Below, piece after piece: positions 8,443 to 18,327 of a stretch of DNA of 64,000 nt. The position numbers and the translations under genes were made by a program. Positions within the stretch are counted from its first letter, which is position 1. Each line of letters starts with the position of its first letter. The notes under the pieces are model-generated. The model was given only the letters and a program-made list of their open reading frames with translations, was not told where the DNA came from and searched no databases. The stretch is from Methylocystis rosea. GTDB taxonomy: Bacteria; Pseudomonadota; Alphaproteobacteria; Rhizobiales; Beijerinckiaceae. The DNA lies in assembly GCF_003855495.1 (NCBI RefSeq), contig NZ_CP034086.1:3137501-3201500 (forward strand), given 5' to 3'.

Positions 8443-8525
8443 GGTCGCCGCTCTTAAGGGGAAGCTTGCTGGCACATGGGCGTTTGTCGTTCGCGCGTCA
8501 ATGGCGGGCGCGCGCATCGGCCGCG

Positions 8526-8554
8526 CTTGAATGGCTCGGCCGGCTCGGCCATAT
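8526..8554 (+). promoter_or_regulatory. Predicted sigma-32 (RpoH) promoter of hsp20
   Basis: CTTGAA at 8526-8531 and CCATAT at 8549-8554 are separated by 17 bases, which fits the heat-shock sigma consensus. The site lies about 60 bases upstream of the Hsp20 start codon on the same strand. Confidence 0.6.
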
Positions 8555-8615
8555 AGCTGGAGCCGGAGCGCTTCACGGGCTCTGGCCGAAGAGGCGCCAA
8601 CAGGGCTTCAACGAC

Positions 8616-9041
8616 ATGTCGCGTCCGCCGCTCAATTCGCCGTTCCTGCTCGGCTTCGATGAGATCGAACGGGCGCTCGACCGCGTCGCCCGCACCGCCT
8701 CCGACGGCTACCCTCCCTATAATATTGAGCGCATTCCGCGCGTCGAAAGCGCGCCGGAGCGGCTTCGGATCACGCTCGCCGTCGCCGGCTTCACCCGCGA
8801 CCAGCTCGACGTCTCGCTCGAAGAAAATCAGCTCGTCATCCGCGGGCGCCAAACCGAGGATCGAGAGCGGCATTTCCTGCATCGCGGCATCGCCGCGCGG
8901 CAGTTTCAGCGCGCCTTTCTCCTGGCCGAAGGAATGCAGGTGCTGGGGGCCGATCTCGTCAACGGGCTGCTCTCCATCGATCTGGCGCGGCCCGAGCCGG
9001 AGCGGGTCATCAAAAAGATCGAAATCGCGGCTCGCGACTGA
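8616..9041 (+). CDS. Hsp20 family small heat-shock protein
   Basis: 141 residues. The alpha-crystallin domain runs from about 35 to 125: YNIERIPRVESAPERLRITLAVAGF, then DVSLEENQLVIRGRQ and a terminal GLLSIDLARP strand. Members are ATP-independent holdases that bind unfolding proteins as oligomers. The N-terminus (SPFLLGFDEIERALDRV) is of the IbpA type. The start at 8616 follows a weak AGGG; the open frame upstream would include the predicted heat-shock promoter and is unlikely to be coding. A perfect palindrome follows at 9052-9071. Confidence 0.93.
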   Translation: MSRPPLNSPFLLGFDEIERALDRVARTASDGYPPYNIERIPRVESAPERLRITLAVAGFTRDQLDVSLEENQLVIRGRQTEDRERHFLHRGIAARQFQRAFLLAEGMQVLGADLVNGLLSIDLARPEPERVIKKIEIAARD

Positions 9042-9051
9042 GCGCTTCCGG

Positions 9052-9071
9052 ATCACAGGGAACCCTGTGAT
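9052..9071 (+). terminator. Perfect 20-base palindrome after hsp20
   Basis: ATCACAGGG and CCCTGTGAT pair perfectly across AA and are followed by GTCCTTTTC. It may act as a weak terminator between hsp20 and the CorC-like gene. The symmetry would also fit a protein-binding site. Confidence 0.45.
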
Positions 9072-9197
9072 GTCCTTTTCGGACCGGTCGATTGCCCGCC
9101 TCGGCAGGATCGACGCCCAGGCGACAAATGTCGTCGCCCTCAACGCTTGCCGGCGCCATTTGCTTGAGAGCCTGCGCAGAAAGCCCTATCAGGTGTC

Positions 9198-10481
9198 ATG
9201 TTCGAGCTCGCCGTCGCGCTTGTGTTGATAGTCATCAACGGGATTTTCTCGTTGTCAGAACTCGCCATCGTTTCGTCGCGCAAAGTGCGGCTGAAGACTT
9301 TGGCCGCCGAAGGTCGCCGCGGCGCCGCCGCCGCCCTGGCGCTGGCGGAAAATCCGGGACGCTTCCTCTCCACCGTTCAGATCGGGATCACGCTCGTCGG
9401 AGTCCTCGCAGGCGCCTTTTCAGGCGCCGCGCTGGGTCAGCGGCTTTCGCAAGAGCTGCGCGCGCTTGGTCTGTCGGACAGTGCGGCGGATTGGATCGGC
9501 TATGGCGGCGTCATCGGCGTCATCACCTACCTTTCCGTCGTGATTGGCGAATTGCTGCCCAAGAACATCGCGCTGCGCCATGCGGAAGCCATCGCCTGCC
9601 GCATGGCGGCGCCGATGGCGTTGCTTTCCACTCTGGTCACGCCGGTGGTCTGGCTGCTCGATGAGTCGACGAAGCTCATCTTGCTATTCGTCGGCCAGGC
9701 CAACGAGCTTCAGTCCTGGGTCACCGATGAGGAAATCAAGACCTTCGTCGCCGAGGCGCATTCGGCGGGGGCGATCGAGGCCGACGAACAGCAGATGATC
9801 GCGGGCGTGCTGCGCCTTGGCGATCGCGCCGCGCGTGCGCTGATGACCCCGCGCACGGAGGTGGACTGGCTCAATCTCAGCGAGCCGGAGAACCTTCTGC
9901 GGGAGAAGCTCATCGAGACGTCCCATGCGCGCCTGCCCGTCAGTCGGGGCGACATGGACGACATGATCGGCGTCCTGCTGATCCGAGACCTGCTTGGACC
10001 CGCGCTGCGCGGCGAGCCGCTCGACCTCGAATCCCATGTGAGGTCGGCGCCGGTCGTGCCCGATTCGATCGACGCGCTCGACGCGCTGAATGTTCTGCGC
10101 GAAGCCGAGACGCCGATGGCGCTCGTGCACGACGAATATGGCCATTTCGAAGGCGTGGTGACGCCGGCCGATATTCTCGACGCCATCGCCGGGGCGTTCA
10201 GATCCGACGAGGGGCATGAGGAGCCAGAGGCGCTTCAGCGCGAAGACGGCAGCTGGCTGCTGGCCGGCTGGATGCCGGTCGACGAAATGGCCGAGCTTTT
10301 GCACGTTGCCCTGCCCGAGAACAGGAGCTTTGAAACGGTGGCCGGCCTTGTCCTCGATGGGCTGATCCGCTTCCCGACCCTCGGCGAAACGGTGGAGAAG
10401 CTCGGATGGCGCTTCGAAGTCATCGACCTCGACGGACGCCGTCTCGACAAGGTGCTCGCGTCCAAGCTCCCCCCCGATTAA
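9198..10481 (+). CDS. CNNM/CBS-domain transporter (HlyC/CorC family)
   Basis: 427 residues. The N-terminal DUF21/CNNM membrane domain (about 1-180) has three to four hydrophobic segments, including FELAVALVLIVINGIFSLSELAIVSSR and a GELLPKNIALRHAE motif typical of the family. Two CBS domains follow (about 205-330; DDMIGVLLIRDLL, VHDEYGHFEGVVTPADILDAIAG). The CorC/HlyC-type C-terminal domain (about 340-425) ends the protein. The family is linked to Mg2+/Co2+ efflux, with CBS domains sensing nucleotides. The old name 'hemolysin' is not supported by function. The ATG at 9198 gives the natural membrane start. Confidence 0.92.
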   Translation: MFELAVALVLIVINGIFSLSELAIVSSRKVRLKTLAAEGRRGAAAALALAENPGRFLSTVQIGITLVGVLAGAFSGAALGQRLSQELRALGLSDSAADWIGYGGVIGVITYLSVVIGELLPKNIALRHAEAIACRMAAPMALLSTLVTPVVWLLDESTKLILLFVGQANELQSWVTDEEIKTFVAEAHSAGAIEADEQQMIAGVLRLGDRAARALMTPRTEVDWLNLSEPENLLREKLIETSHARLPVSRGDMDDMIGVLLIRDLLGPALRGEPLDLESHVRSAPVVPDSIDALDALNVLREAETPMALVHDEYGHFEGVVTPADILDAIAGAFRSDEGHEEPEALQREDGSWLLAGWMPVDEMAELLHVALPENRSFETVAGLVLDGLIRFPTLGETVEKLGWRFEVIDLDGRRLDKVLASKLPPD

Positions 10482-10594
10482 CGGCGCCCGCTCGAGAGAA
10501 GCTAACGGCTGAGTTGCGGGAGGGGTCGTCGGCCGAGCGTGTGAGGTTTGCCCGGGCGGCAGGCGCGCCGGCGGCGCGCCTCTGAGTGGGACGG

Positions 10595-10864
10595 TTAGTG
10601 CAGGCTCACCATCTGCAGATGATTTTCACGGGCGTTGCCGATGCAGCCTTCTTCTGAATCCGCAAGCACGATCGGCGCGCCATCCGCACCGAAAAGCGCA
10701 AAGATCGTCAGCCCTGGCGCAATCTGCGGCGCCTGCGGGTAAAGCCGGTTGACGTCTTCCGAACTCATCGATCGCACGTAAGCGATGAGGCCATCGCCAA
10801 GTTGCGCGAACTGCTCGGGCGTCAGCGGAGACTCTCTGGTTTCGGTGGCGGTTTTCATTTCCAT
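10595..10864 (-). CDS. DUF1150 family protein
   Basis: 89 residues from the ATG at 10864, placed five bases after a GGAGG site; a TTG four codons upstream lies inside that site and is rejected. The LTPEQFAQLGDGLIAYVRSM, APGLTIFALFGADGAPI and ENHLQMVSLH segments match DUF1150, a small alphaproteobacterial family often encoded directly after hsp20. Here it is separated from hsp20 by the CorC-like gene and lies on the other strand. Function unknown. Confidence 0.85.
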   Translation of the reverse strand: MEMKTATETRESPLTPEQFAQLGDGLIAYVRSMSSEDVNRLYPQAPQIAPGLTIFALFGADGAPIVLADSEEGCIGNARENHLQMVSLH

Positions 10865-10968
10865 TTCTACCTCCAAGGCGGTCCTTTCGTCCCCGCCGAC
10901 GGCCCCATTAGCGGGCGCGCCGTCTGATTTAAGATGTGTAGCCTTTGGAGATTTTGAAGGGGTCGCGG

Positions 10969-12270
10969 CTACAGGCCGAGCGCCAGCCGTGCAGGATCTT
11001 CGAGCAACTCTTTGACGCGCACCAGGAAAGTCACGGCTTCTTTCCCATCGACGACACGGTGATCGTAGGAAAGCGCCAGATACATCATCGGCCGCGCTTC
11101 GATCTTGCCGTCAACGACCACAGGGCGTTCCTGAATCTTGTGCATGCCGAGAATGCCCGATTGCGGCGCATTCAGGATCGGCGTGGACATCAGCGAACCA
11201 TAGACGCCGCCGTTGGAAATCGTGAACGTGCCACCCTGCAGATCGGAGATGTCGAGCGAGCCCTCGCGCGCTTTGCGGCCAAGTTCGGCGATGGTTTTTT
11301 CGATATCGGCGAGCGATAGACGGTCGGTGTCGCGCACCACCGGCACGACGAGTCCCTTCTCCGTGCCGACGGCGACTCCGATATGGCAGAAGCGCTTGTA
11401 GATGATATCCGTCCCGTCGATCTCCGCATTGACGGCGGGGATCTCTTCCAGCGCCTGGCAACAGGCCTTCACGAAGAAGCCCATGAAGCCCAGCTTCACG
11501 CCGTGCCGCTTCTCGAACGCCTCCTTGTAGCGTTTGCGCAATTCGATGAGCGCCGACATGTCGACTTCGTTGAACGTCGTCAGAATGGCGGCGGTGTTTT
11601 GCGCTTCTTTCAGCCGGCGCGCGATCGTCTGACGCAAGCGCGTCATTTTAACCCGCTCTTCGTGGCGTGCGTCTTCCTGCGGAACTGGGACGCGGGGCGG
11701 CGGCGCCTCGACTCGCGCTTCCTGGGCGGGAAGCTCCTGGACGCGGCCTTCTTGCGCGGGCTGCGGCGCAGCCGCCTGACGCGCGGCGAATTGAACGACG
11801 TCCGATTTCAGCGCCTGGCCGCGCTTGCCGCTGCCGGGAACCTGAGCAACGTCGATCCCTTGCTCGACGGCGATCTTGGCGGCTGACGGCGCGGGCGGCA
11901 TCTGGGTCGCGGCGGGCGCGGGCGCTGCCGGCGCCGGAGCCGGAGCGGATTTGGGCGCAGGCGCTGCGGGGGCTGGCGCCGGTTTAGGCGCGGGGCTTTT
12001 GCCGGCGGTCTCGCCTGCCTTCGCCGGCGCCGCGGCGCCCTCGGCGATCTGTCCGAGCAGCGCGCCAGGACCGACAGTTTCGCCCTCCTTGGCGACGATC
12101 TCGGCGAGCACGCCGGCTGCGGGGGCGTTGACTTCGAGCGTGACTTTGTCGGTCTCGAGCTCGGCGAGCGCCTCGTCGGCGCGCACCGCGTCGCCCGCCT
12201 TCTTGAACCAGCGGCCGATCGTCGCTTCAGTCACCGATTCGCCCAAGGTCGGCACGCGTATTTCAGCCAT
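10969..12270 (-). CDS. sucB: 2-oxoglutarate dehydrogenase E2, dihydrolipoyl succinyltransferase
   Basis: 433 residues. The lipoyl domain (about 1-77) carries the lipoylated lysine in [11 protein letters not shown] (K43). A long Ala/Pro linker leads to the E3/E1-binding domain (about 130-170; [23 protein letters not shown]). The catalytic acyltransferase domain (about 200-433) ends with the active-site motif [12 protein letters not shown] (HxxxDG). It transfers succinyl groups from E1 to CoA in the TCA cycle. It starts 27 bases after the E1 stop on the same strand. The E3 gene (lpd) is not in the adjacent sequence. Confidence 0.97.
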   Translation of the reverse strand: MAEIRVPTLGESVTEATIGRWFKKAGDAVRADEALAELETDKVTLEVNAPAAGVLAEIVAKEGETVGPGALLGQIAEGAAAPAKAGETAGKSPAPKPAPAPAAPAPKSAPAPAPAAPAPAATQMPPAPSAAKIAVEQGIDVAQVPGSGKRGQALKSDVVQFAARQAAAPQPAQEGRVQELPAQEARVEAPPPRVPVPQEDARHEERVKMTRLRQTIARRLKEAQNTAAILTTFNEVDMSALIELRKRYKEAFEKRHGVKLGFMGFFVKACCQALEEIPAVNAEIDGTDIIYKRFCHIGVAVGTEKGLVVPVVRDTDRLSLADIEKTIAELGRKAREGSLDISDLQGGTFTISNGGVYGSLMSTPILNAPQSGILGMHKIQERPVVVDGKIEARPMMYLALSYDHRVVDGKEAVTFLVRVKELLEDPARLALGL

Positions 12271-12297
12271 CGGCTCTCTCTTCGCTCGCGTCGCGTC

Positions 12298-15285
12298 TCA
12301 AGGCGCGAACGCTTCCTCCAGGAACAATTTCAGCTGTGCGAGGTGCCGGGACATGGTGCCCGTGGCCGTCGACGCCGAGGCGGCGCGTCCAACGTAGCGG
12401 GCGCGCTTCGACTTGCCGCCGATTTGCGTCAGCACCCATTCGAGATAGGAGTCGACGAAGGACCAGGCGCCCATGTTCTTGGGCTCTTCCTGGCACCACA
12501 CGACGTCCGCGTCCTTGAAGCGCCCAAGCGCCGCGACGAGGCCCTTGAGCGGAAAAGGGTAGAGCTGCTCGACCCGCAGCAGATAAACGTCGTCAACGCC
12601 GCGTTTCTCGCGTTCGTCGAGGAGATCGTAATAGACCTTGCCCGAACACAAAATGACCCGGCGAATGTTTTCGTCGGCTTTGAGGACGAACGTCTCCGTC
12701 GGCGACGTTTCGGCGTCGTCGAGGAGCAGCCGCTGGAAGCTTGAGGCCATGCCCATTTCGCCGAGCCGCGAGACGGCGCGCTTATGGCGCAGCAGCGATT
12801 TCGGGGTCATCAGCACCAGCGGCTTGCGGAAGCTTCTGTGCAGCTGCCGGCGAAGGATATGGAAGTAGTTCGCAGGCGTCGTGCAATTGGCCACCTGCAT
12901 ATTGTCTTCGGCGCACAGCTGCAGATAGCGCTCGAGCCGCGCCGAGGAATGTTCCGGACCCTGGCCTTCGTAGCCATGCGGCAAGAGGCAGACGAGTCCC
13001 GACATGCGCAGCCACTTGCGCTCGGCCGATGAAATGAACTGGTCGAAGACGACCTGCGCGCCATTGGCGAAATCGCCGAACTGCGCCTCCCACAACACCA
13101 GCGCGTCGGGCTCGGCCAGCGAATAGCCATATTCGAAGCCGAGCACCGCCTCTTCGGAGAGCATCGAATTGACCACTTCGTAGCGGCCCTGGCCTTCGGC
13201 GATGTGATTGAAGGGCAGATAGCGCGCTTCATTCTCCTGATCGATGAGCACGCTGTGACGTTGCGAAAAGGTGCCGCGCTCGCTGTCCTGCCCGGAGAGC
13301 CGCACATTGTAGCCTTCATAGAGCAGCGAACTGATCGCCAGCGCTTCGGCCGTCGCCCAGTCGATCGGCCCGCCATGTTCGATGGCCGCCTTCCGATTGT
13401 CGAGAAAACGCTGGATCGTGCGGTGGGCGTGGAAATCGGGCGGCGTCGACGTGATCTCGGCGCCGATGTGCTGCAGGGTCTCGAGCGCTACGCCGGTCTG
13501 TCCGCGACGTTCGTTCTCCGAGAGTTGCCAGCCCGATTTCTTTCCCGCCCAACGGCCGTCGAGCCAATCCGCCTTGTTGGGCTTGTAGCTCTGGCCCGCT
13601 TCGAACTCTTCGTTGAGCCGCGTGCGCCAGTCTTCCTTCATGCGATCGACATCTTCGCGAGTCGTCACGCCTTCCGCGATCAGACGGTCCGCATAGATAT
13701 CGAGCGCCGTGCGGTGCGCCCGGATTTTCTTATACATCAGCGGCTGGGTGAATCCCGGCTCGTCGCCCTCATTATGGCCGAAGCGGCGATAGCACCACAT
13801 GTCGATGACGACGGGCTTTTGGAACTGCTGACGGAATTCGGCCGCGACGCGGGCGGCGAAGACGACGGCCTCCGGGTCATCGCCGTTCACGTGGAGAATC
13901 GGCGCCTCGACCATCTTCGCGACATCGGACGGATAGGGCGAGGACCGCGAGTAGCGCGGATAGGTCGTGAAGCCGATCTGATTGTTGATGATGAAGTGTA
14001 TCGAGCCGCCGGTGCGATGCCCCTTCAATCCGGAAAGGCCGAAACATTCCGCGACGACGCCCTGGCCGGCGAAGGCCGCGTCGCCGTGGATGAGGAGCGG
14101 CATCACCGAGCGGCGGTCGCCGTCGGCGCAATGATGCTGATCCTGCTTGGCGCGCACTTTGCCGAGCACGACCGGATCGACGATCTCGAGATGCGACGGA
14201 TTGGCGGTGAGCGAAAGATGCACCTTGTTGTCGTCGAACACGCGATCCGATGACGCGCCGAGGTGATATTTGACGTCGCCGGAGCCTTCGACTTCATCGG
14301 GCAGGAAGGAGCCGCCCTTGAATTCGTGAAACAGCGCGCGATGCGGCTTCGCCATCACTTGCGAAAGCAAGTTGAGACGGCCGCGGTGGGCCATGCCGAG
14401 AACGATTTCCTGGACGCCGAGCGCGCCGCCGCGCTTGATGATCTGCTCCAGCGCCGGAACAATGGATTCGGCGCCGTCGAGCCCGAAGCGCTTCGTGCCG
14501 GTGTATTTCACGTCGAGGAACTTTTCGAAACCTTCCGCCTCGACGAGCTTGTTGAGAATGGCGCGTTTGCCTTCCTGCGTGAAGACGATCTCCTTCTTGG
14601 GACCTTCGATGCGCGCCTGCAGCCAGGCCTTCTCCTCCGGATTGGAGATATGCATGAATTCGAAGCCGATCGTCCCGCAATAGGTGCGGCGCAGGATCGT
14701 GACCATTTCAAAGAGCGTGGCGTATCGCATCCCCAACACGCCATCGAGGAAGATTTTGCGCTCGTAGTCCTCGTCGGTGAACCCGTAGGTCTGCGGATTG
14801 AGCTCGCCGTGATCGTAGCGCTGCTCCAGTCCGAGCGGATCAAGATTGGCGTGTAGATGGCCGCGCATGCGATAGGCGCGGATCATCATCAGGGCGCGCA
14901 CGGAATCGCGCGTCGCCCGCAGCACGTCCTCGCCGCCGGGCGTCGGGGCGGCGACGGGAGCGACTGGCGATTTAACAGGCGCCGGCGCCTCGCCGACGAT
15001 CGCGCTCACCCATTCGCCGTTCGGCTGCGGCCAGTCGCGCCGCGCCCAGCTCGGGCCGTCGGCGGCGGCCTGCTCCTGCGGTCTGACGCCCATCTCGGCG
15101 AAGAAATTGCGCCAGTCGGCGCTGACGGAAGAGGGATCGGCCTCGTAGGCCGCAAGCAGGCCCTCGAGATAGCCCGCGTTCGCCCCCTGCAGAAACGATG
15201 TCGAAGCAAGAAAGTCATTTTGCGGCGAGCGCGCGCCCACCGGCGCGGCGGGTCCGGCGCCGCCATTGGTTTCAAAACGCGCCAT
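12298..15285 (-). CDS. sucA: 2-oxoglutarate dehydrogenase E1 component
   Basis: About 995 residues from ATG 15285; a TTG five codons earlier is possible but GGGAAAG favours the ATG. The N-terminal E2-binding segment (about 15-60; NDFLASTSFLQGANAGYLEGLL) is followed by the thiamine-diphosphate domain with GDAAFAGQGVVAE and IINNQIGFTT, then a transketolase-like pyrimidine domain and the E1 C-terminal domain (CQEEPKNMGAW near the end). It decarboxylates 2-oxoglutarate and passes the succinyl group to E2. It follows sucD by 70 bases and precedes sucB, a common alphaproteobacterial TCA operon (odhA is the alternative symbol). Confidence 0.97.
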   Translation of the reverse strand: MARFETNGGAGPAAPVGARSPQNDFLASTSFLQGANAGYLEGLLAAYEADPSSVSADWRNFFAEMGVRPQEQAAADGPSWARRDWPQPNGEWVSAIVGEAPAPVKSPVAPVAAPTPGGEDVLRATRDSVRALMMIRAYRMRGHLHANLDPLGLEQRYDHGELNPQTYGFTDEDYERKIFLDGVLGMRYATLFEMVTILRRTYCGTIGFEFMHISNPEEKAWLQARIEGPKKEIVFTQEGKRAILNKLVEAEGFEKFLDVKYTGTKRFGLDGAESIVPALEQIIKRGGALGVQEIVLGMAHRGRLNLLSQVMAKPHRALFHEFKGGSFLPDEVEGSGDVKYHLGASSDRVFDDNKVHLSLTANPSHLEIVDPVVLGKVRAKQDQHHCADGDRRSVMPLLIHGDAAFAGQGVVAECFGLSGLKGHRTGGSIHFIINNQIGFTTYPRYSRSSPYPSDVAKMVEAPILHVNGDDPEAVVFAARVAAEFRQQFQKPVVIDMWCYRRFGHNEGDEPGFTQPLMYKKIRAHRTALDIYADRLIAEGVTTREDVDRMKEDWRTRLNEEFEAGQSYKPNKADWLDGRWAGKKSGWQLSENERRGQTGVALETLQHIGAEITSTPPDFHAHRTIQRFLDNRKAAIEHGGPIDWATAEALAISSLLYEGYNVRLSGQDSERGTFSQRHSVLIDQENEARYLPFNHIAEGQGRYEVVNSMLSEEAVLGFEYGYSLAEPDALVLWEAQFGDFANGAQVVFDQFISSAERKWLRMSGLVCLLPHGYEGQGPEHSSARLERYLQLCAEDNMQVANCTTPANYFHILRRQLHRSFRKPLVLMTPKSLLRHKRAVSRLGEMGMASSFQRLLLDDAETSPTETFVLKADENIRRVILCSGKVYYDLLDEREKRGVDDVYLLRVEQLYPFPLKGLVAALGRFKDADVVWCQEEPKNMGAWSFVDSYLEWVLTQIGGKSKRARYVGRAASASTATGTMSRHLAQLKLFLEEAFAP

Positions 15286-15355
15286 CTCAATCTTTCCCAA
15301 AAGCGCCGGCGCTCAAAGCCCCCGACGACTTTCGAAGCGATGAGCGGGCGAGCCG

Positions 15356-16240
15356 CTAGCCCTTCAGCGCTTCGACCAAGGTCTTTCCCAGCCTCGCAGG
15401 CGAGGGCGACACTTTGATGCCCGCCGACTCCATGGCTGCGATTTTACTTTCGGCGTCGCCTTTGCCGCCCGAGACGATCGCGCCCGCGTGGCCCATACGG
15501 CGGCCGGGAGGCGCGGTGCGGCCCGCGATGAACCCGACCATTGGCTTCTTGCGGCCGCGCTTAGCTTCGTCTTTCAAGAATTGGGCCGCGTCTTCCTCGG
15601 CCGCCCCGCCGATCTCGCCGATCATGATGATGGACTTAGTTGCCTCGTCTGCGAGAAACAACTCCAGCACTTCAATAAAATCCGTGCCTTTGACGGGATC
15701 GCCGCCGATGCCGACGGCTGTCGTCTGACCTAAGCCTTCGCGCGTCGTCTGGAACACCGCCTCATAGGTGAGCGTGCCGGAGCGCGACACGACCCCGACC
15801 GAGCCACGTGAGAAAATATTGCCGGGCATGATGCCGATCTTGCTCTCGCCGGCGGTGACGACGCCGGGGCAGTTCGGGCCGATGAGCCGGGATTTGGAGC
15901 CGCAGAGCGCGCGCTTGACGCGGATCATGTCCTGGACCGGAACGCCCTCGGTGATGCAGACGATGAGCGGGATCTCCGCCTCGATCGCCTCGCAGATGGC
16001 GTCGGCGGCGCCCGGCGGGGGCACATAGACCACGGACGCGTCGGCGCCGGTCTTTTCGCGCGCCTCGAGCACCGTGTCGAAGACCGGAAGATCGAGATGG
16101 ATCGACCCGCCTTTGCCGGGCGACACGCCGCCGACCATTTTGGTGCCGTAGTCGAGCGCCTGGACGGAGTGGAAGGTGGCGGTCTTGCCGGTGAAGCCTT
16201 GGGTGATGACTTTGGTGTTCTTGTCGATCAGCACGGACAT
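15356..16240 (-). CDS. sucD: Succinate-CoA ligase alpha subunit
   Basis: 294 residues from ATG 16240; earlier frame positions look non-coding. The CoA-binding Rossmann domain starts with [20 protein letters not shown]. The phosphohistidine motif [12 protein letters not shown] lies near residue 250 and the ligase domain follows. With the SucC beta subunit it interconverts succinyl-CoA and succinate with nucleotide synthesis. The ligase-like sequence is of the SucD rather than malate thiokinase type as far as can be judged by eye. SucC is usually encoded immediately upstream, but here that position is occupied by non-coding sequence and an unrelated gene. Confidence 0.95.
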   Translation of the reverse strand: MSVLIDKNTKVITQGFTGKTATFHSVQALDYGTKMVGGVSPGKGGSIHLDLPVFDTVLEAREKTGADASVVYVPPPGAADAICEAIEAEIPLIVCITEGVPVQDMIRVKRALCGSKSRLIGPNCPGVVTAGESKIGIMPGNIFSRGSVGVVSRSGTLTYEAVFQTTREGLGQTTAVGIGGDPVKGTDFIEVLELFLADEATKSIIMIGEIGGAAEEDAAQFLKDEAKRGRKKPMVGFIAGRTAPPGRRMGHAGAIVSGGKGDAESKIAAMESAGIKVSPSPARLGKTLVEALKG

Positions 16241-16548
16241 GAAGCGCAAATCCCGAAACAAGCGAAAACGGCGCGCGCGCCTTTGAATAAGCGAAAAACC
16301 GGAGCCGCCGCCCGTCGTCGCCCGCGCGGAACCTATTGACAAAAGCTCAGCCGCACAAGGCGGAGAAGGCCCCTGCGACAGGGGGCCGCGATGAAGGGCA
16401 GCCAGACTTGCCGTGAGCGCCGCTGCAACCTGTGGAAAGTTGTCTCAATAGCTTGACGACAACGCAGAGCTATATTGTCATAAACCAGTCACTAAACCAG
16501 TTGCGAGCGTAAAACGGAGTCATCAACGCATTTGCATAGGTGATTGAA
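16241..16548. other. Intergenic region between sucD and an AT-richer gene
   Basis: This 308-base gap between divergent genes must hold both promoters. GC-rich sequence near sucD gives way to AT-richer sequence from about 16440. A weak imperfect hairpin (GGCCCCTG / CAGGGGGCC) lies near 16366-16388. No remnant of sucC is recognisable. Confidence 0.6.
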
Positions 16549-17571
16549 ATGAAGTCCATTTTCCGGACATCAACGATATTTAGTTTATCGATCTTCACAG
16601 CGTCATGCGGGTCGGGGCCGGCTCAGAATTCAGTTCACGTCCGCGCAGGAGACGAGATTCCATCTGCAAAAGTGTATTATTTGCCAAGAGGAATTGTAAA
16701 GCTGGAATTCAAATCGGACGGTAATACAGTAACTGTTGCCGCTCCTACTGCGGAGATTATTCCTGATTCCCGGGCGCAATTTGCGGCCTTATGGAATGAA
16801 GCATCCTCAGCAGAGGATAAATTTACATTTGCTATTAATAGCAAGGGTTTGCTTACGTCAGTATCCTCAATTAACGAAGATAAAATCCCAGAAATTATTC
16901 AGAAAATTGCGGACATAGCAAAAGAAGCTGGGAAGGGCCTGATTCCATTTTCAGCACCAAGCGGATTAGCAGCTCAGCCGCCGAAATTTGATATCAGGAA
17001 AACTATAGATCCGTTTTGTAGCGAAAAGAAATGCAATAGTTCGGCAAGTAATGAGTTCTTTGATGTCTCTTTCAGAAAAATGAACGGGAACAGAATCTCA
17101 CGCCTTACTGATGCTGAGATTGATGCTTTAGCTGACGATTGTATTGCTGCGATTTGCCTTCGTGTGCCGGTGCCCATCAAAGTAAGAGTGACAAGCACCC
17201 GCGCCCTGGAGCAAAGTATTCCAGTGCATATTGACAACGAATTTGTAGTGATGCTTCCAGACCCTTCATCCGTAGTCAGGTTTGAGATTGAGCGTGGCCC
17301 TTGTATTAAGCGCCAAACAGACCTGACTTTTGAGTCAGGGATGTTAACAAAGGCAGAATTGACAAAGCCAAGCGAAATACTTGAGTGCTTAGAGATACCT
17401 TTAAGTATTGCGAAGGCAATTGCCGAAATTCCAGGGGCGATATTGACTGCTAAAATAAAGCTAATGCAAGATGAGCGGGCAATCGTTTCCGAGCAGGCAG
17501 CATACTATAGAGAAATTAGGACTTTGCTTGACAATCAATACGCTCTGCTTGCTGCGTTGGCCAAAAAATGA
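16549..17571 (+). CDS. Putative lipoprotein, unlike its neighbours in base composition
   Basis: 340 residues from ATG 16549, preceded by AGGTG; a GTG three codons upstream overlaps that site. Residues 1-20 form a signal ending in a lipobox-like TASC, predicting lipid attachment at Cys-20. The rest has no recognised domain. A Ser/Lys-rich middle holds two close cysteines (DPFCSEKKC), and the C-terminal third is helical (IPLSIAKAIAEIPGAILTAKIKLMQDERAIVS). Codon use is clearly AT-richer than in the flanking sucD and rplA genes, with AAT, AAA and ATT common, which suggests horizontal acquisition. Function unknown. Confidence 0.75.
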   Translation: MKSIFRTSTIFSLSIFTASCGSGPAQNSVHVRAGDEIPSAKVYYLPRGIVKLEFKSDGNTVTVAAPTAEIIPDSRAQFAALWNEASSAEDKFTFAINSKGLLTSVSSINEDKIPEIIQKIADIAKEAGKGLIPFSAPSGLAAQPPKFDIRKTIDPFCSEKKCNSSASNEFFDVSFRKMNGNRISRLTDAEIDALADDCIAAICLRVPVPIKVRVTSTRALEQSIPVHIDNEFVVMLPDPSSVVRFEIERGPCIKRQTDLTFESGMLTKAELTKPSEILECLEIPLSIAKAIAEIPGAILTAKIKLMQDERAIVSEQAAYYREIRTLLDNQYALLAALAKK

Positions 17572-17575
17572 ACGG

Positions 17576-17602
17576 AGCCGGCGGTTTCCCGCCGGCTTTT
17601 TT
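17576..17602 (+). terminator. Terminator between convergent lipoprotein gene and rplA
   Basis: AGCCGGCGG pairs with CCGCCGGCT across TTTC and is followed by six T residues. The hairpin starts four bases after the lipoprotein stop. On the minus strand the same stem lies 16 bases beyond rplA and is followed by a T-run after nine bases, so it may serve both genes. Confidence 0.85.
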
Positions 17603-17618
17603 GTCGAAAGGACTTGGC

Positions 17619-18323
17619 TCAGTGCGGGGCGGCGCCCAGGCTCGACACGTCGACCTTCACGCCCGGCCCCTGGGTGGAGCTGAGCGCGACGCGCTGAATA
17701 TAGGTGCCCTTGGCGCCCTGCGGCTTCGCCTTGGCCACGGCGTCGACGAAAGCCTTGATGTTCTCGACGAGCTTGCCGTCGTCGAACGAGGCCTTGCCGA
17801 TCGTTCCCTGCACGATGCCAGCCTTTTCGACGCGAAACTCGACCGCGCCGCCCTTCGAGGCCTTCACCGCGCCGGCGACGTCCATCGTCACCGTGCCGAC
17901 CTTCGGGTTCGGCATCAGGCCGCGCGGGCCGAGCACCTTGCCGAGACGGCCGACGAGCGGCATCATGTCGGGCGTCGCGATGCAGCGGTCGAAGTCGATC
18001 GTTCCGCCCTGCACCGTCGTCACGAGATCCTCGGCGCCGACGACGTCGGCGCCCGCCGCCGTGGCTTCATCAGCCTTGGCGCCGCGCGCGAAAACCGCGA
18101 CGCGCAGAACGCGGCCGGTGCCGTTCGGCAGATTGACCACGCCGCGCACCATCTGGTCGGCGTGTTTGGGGTCGACGCCGAGATTCATGGCGATTTCGAC
18201 AGACTCGTCGAATTTGGCCTTAGCGCGCTCGCGCACGAGCTTCACCGCCTCGTCAATCGCATAGAGCTTGGTGCGTTCGATGCCCTCGCGGGACTTGGCA
18301 ATACGTTTTCCGACATGCGCCAT
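17619..18323 (-). CDS. rplA: 50S ribosomal protein L1
   Basis: 234 residues from ATG 18323 ([21 protein letters not shown]). The family pattern is present throughout: [36 protein letters not shown] and [24 protein letters not shown]1 forms the L1 stalk that moves with E-site tRNA, and in many bacteria it represses its own L11-L1 mRNA. rplK ends four bases upstream, the usual rplK-rplA pair. Confidence 0.98.
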   Translation of the reverse strand: MAHVGKRIAKSREGIERTKLYAIDEAVKLVRERAKAKFDESVEIAMNLGVDPKHADQMVRGVVNLPNGTGRVLRVAVFARGAKADEATAAGADVVGAEDLVTTVQGGTIDFDRCIATPDMMPLVGRLGKVLGPRGLMPNPKVGTVTMDVAGAVKASKGGAVEFRVEKAGIVQGTIGKASFDDGKLVENIKAFVDAVAKAKPQGAKGTYIQRVALSSTQGPGVKVDVSSLGAAPH

Positions 18324-18327
18324 GGTC

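Noticed and set aside
9070..9228. A small 52-codon frame after hsp20
   Set aside because: No ribosome binding site, overlap with the CorC-like start, and no resemblance to DUF1150, which is found elsewhere in the window.
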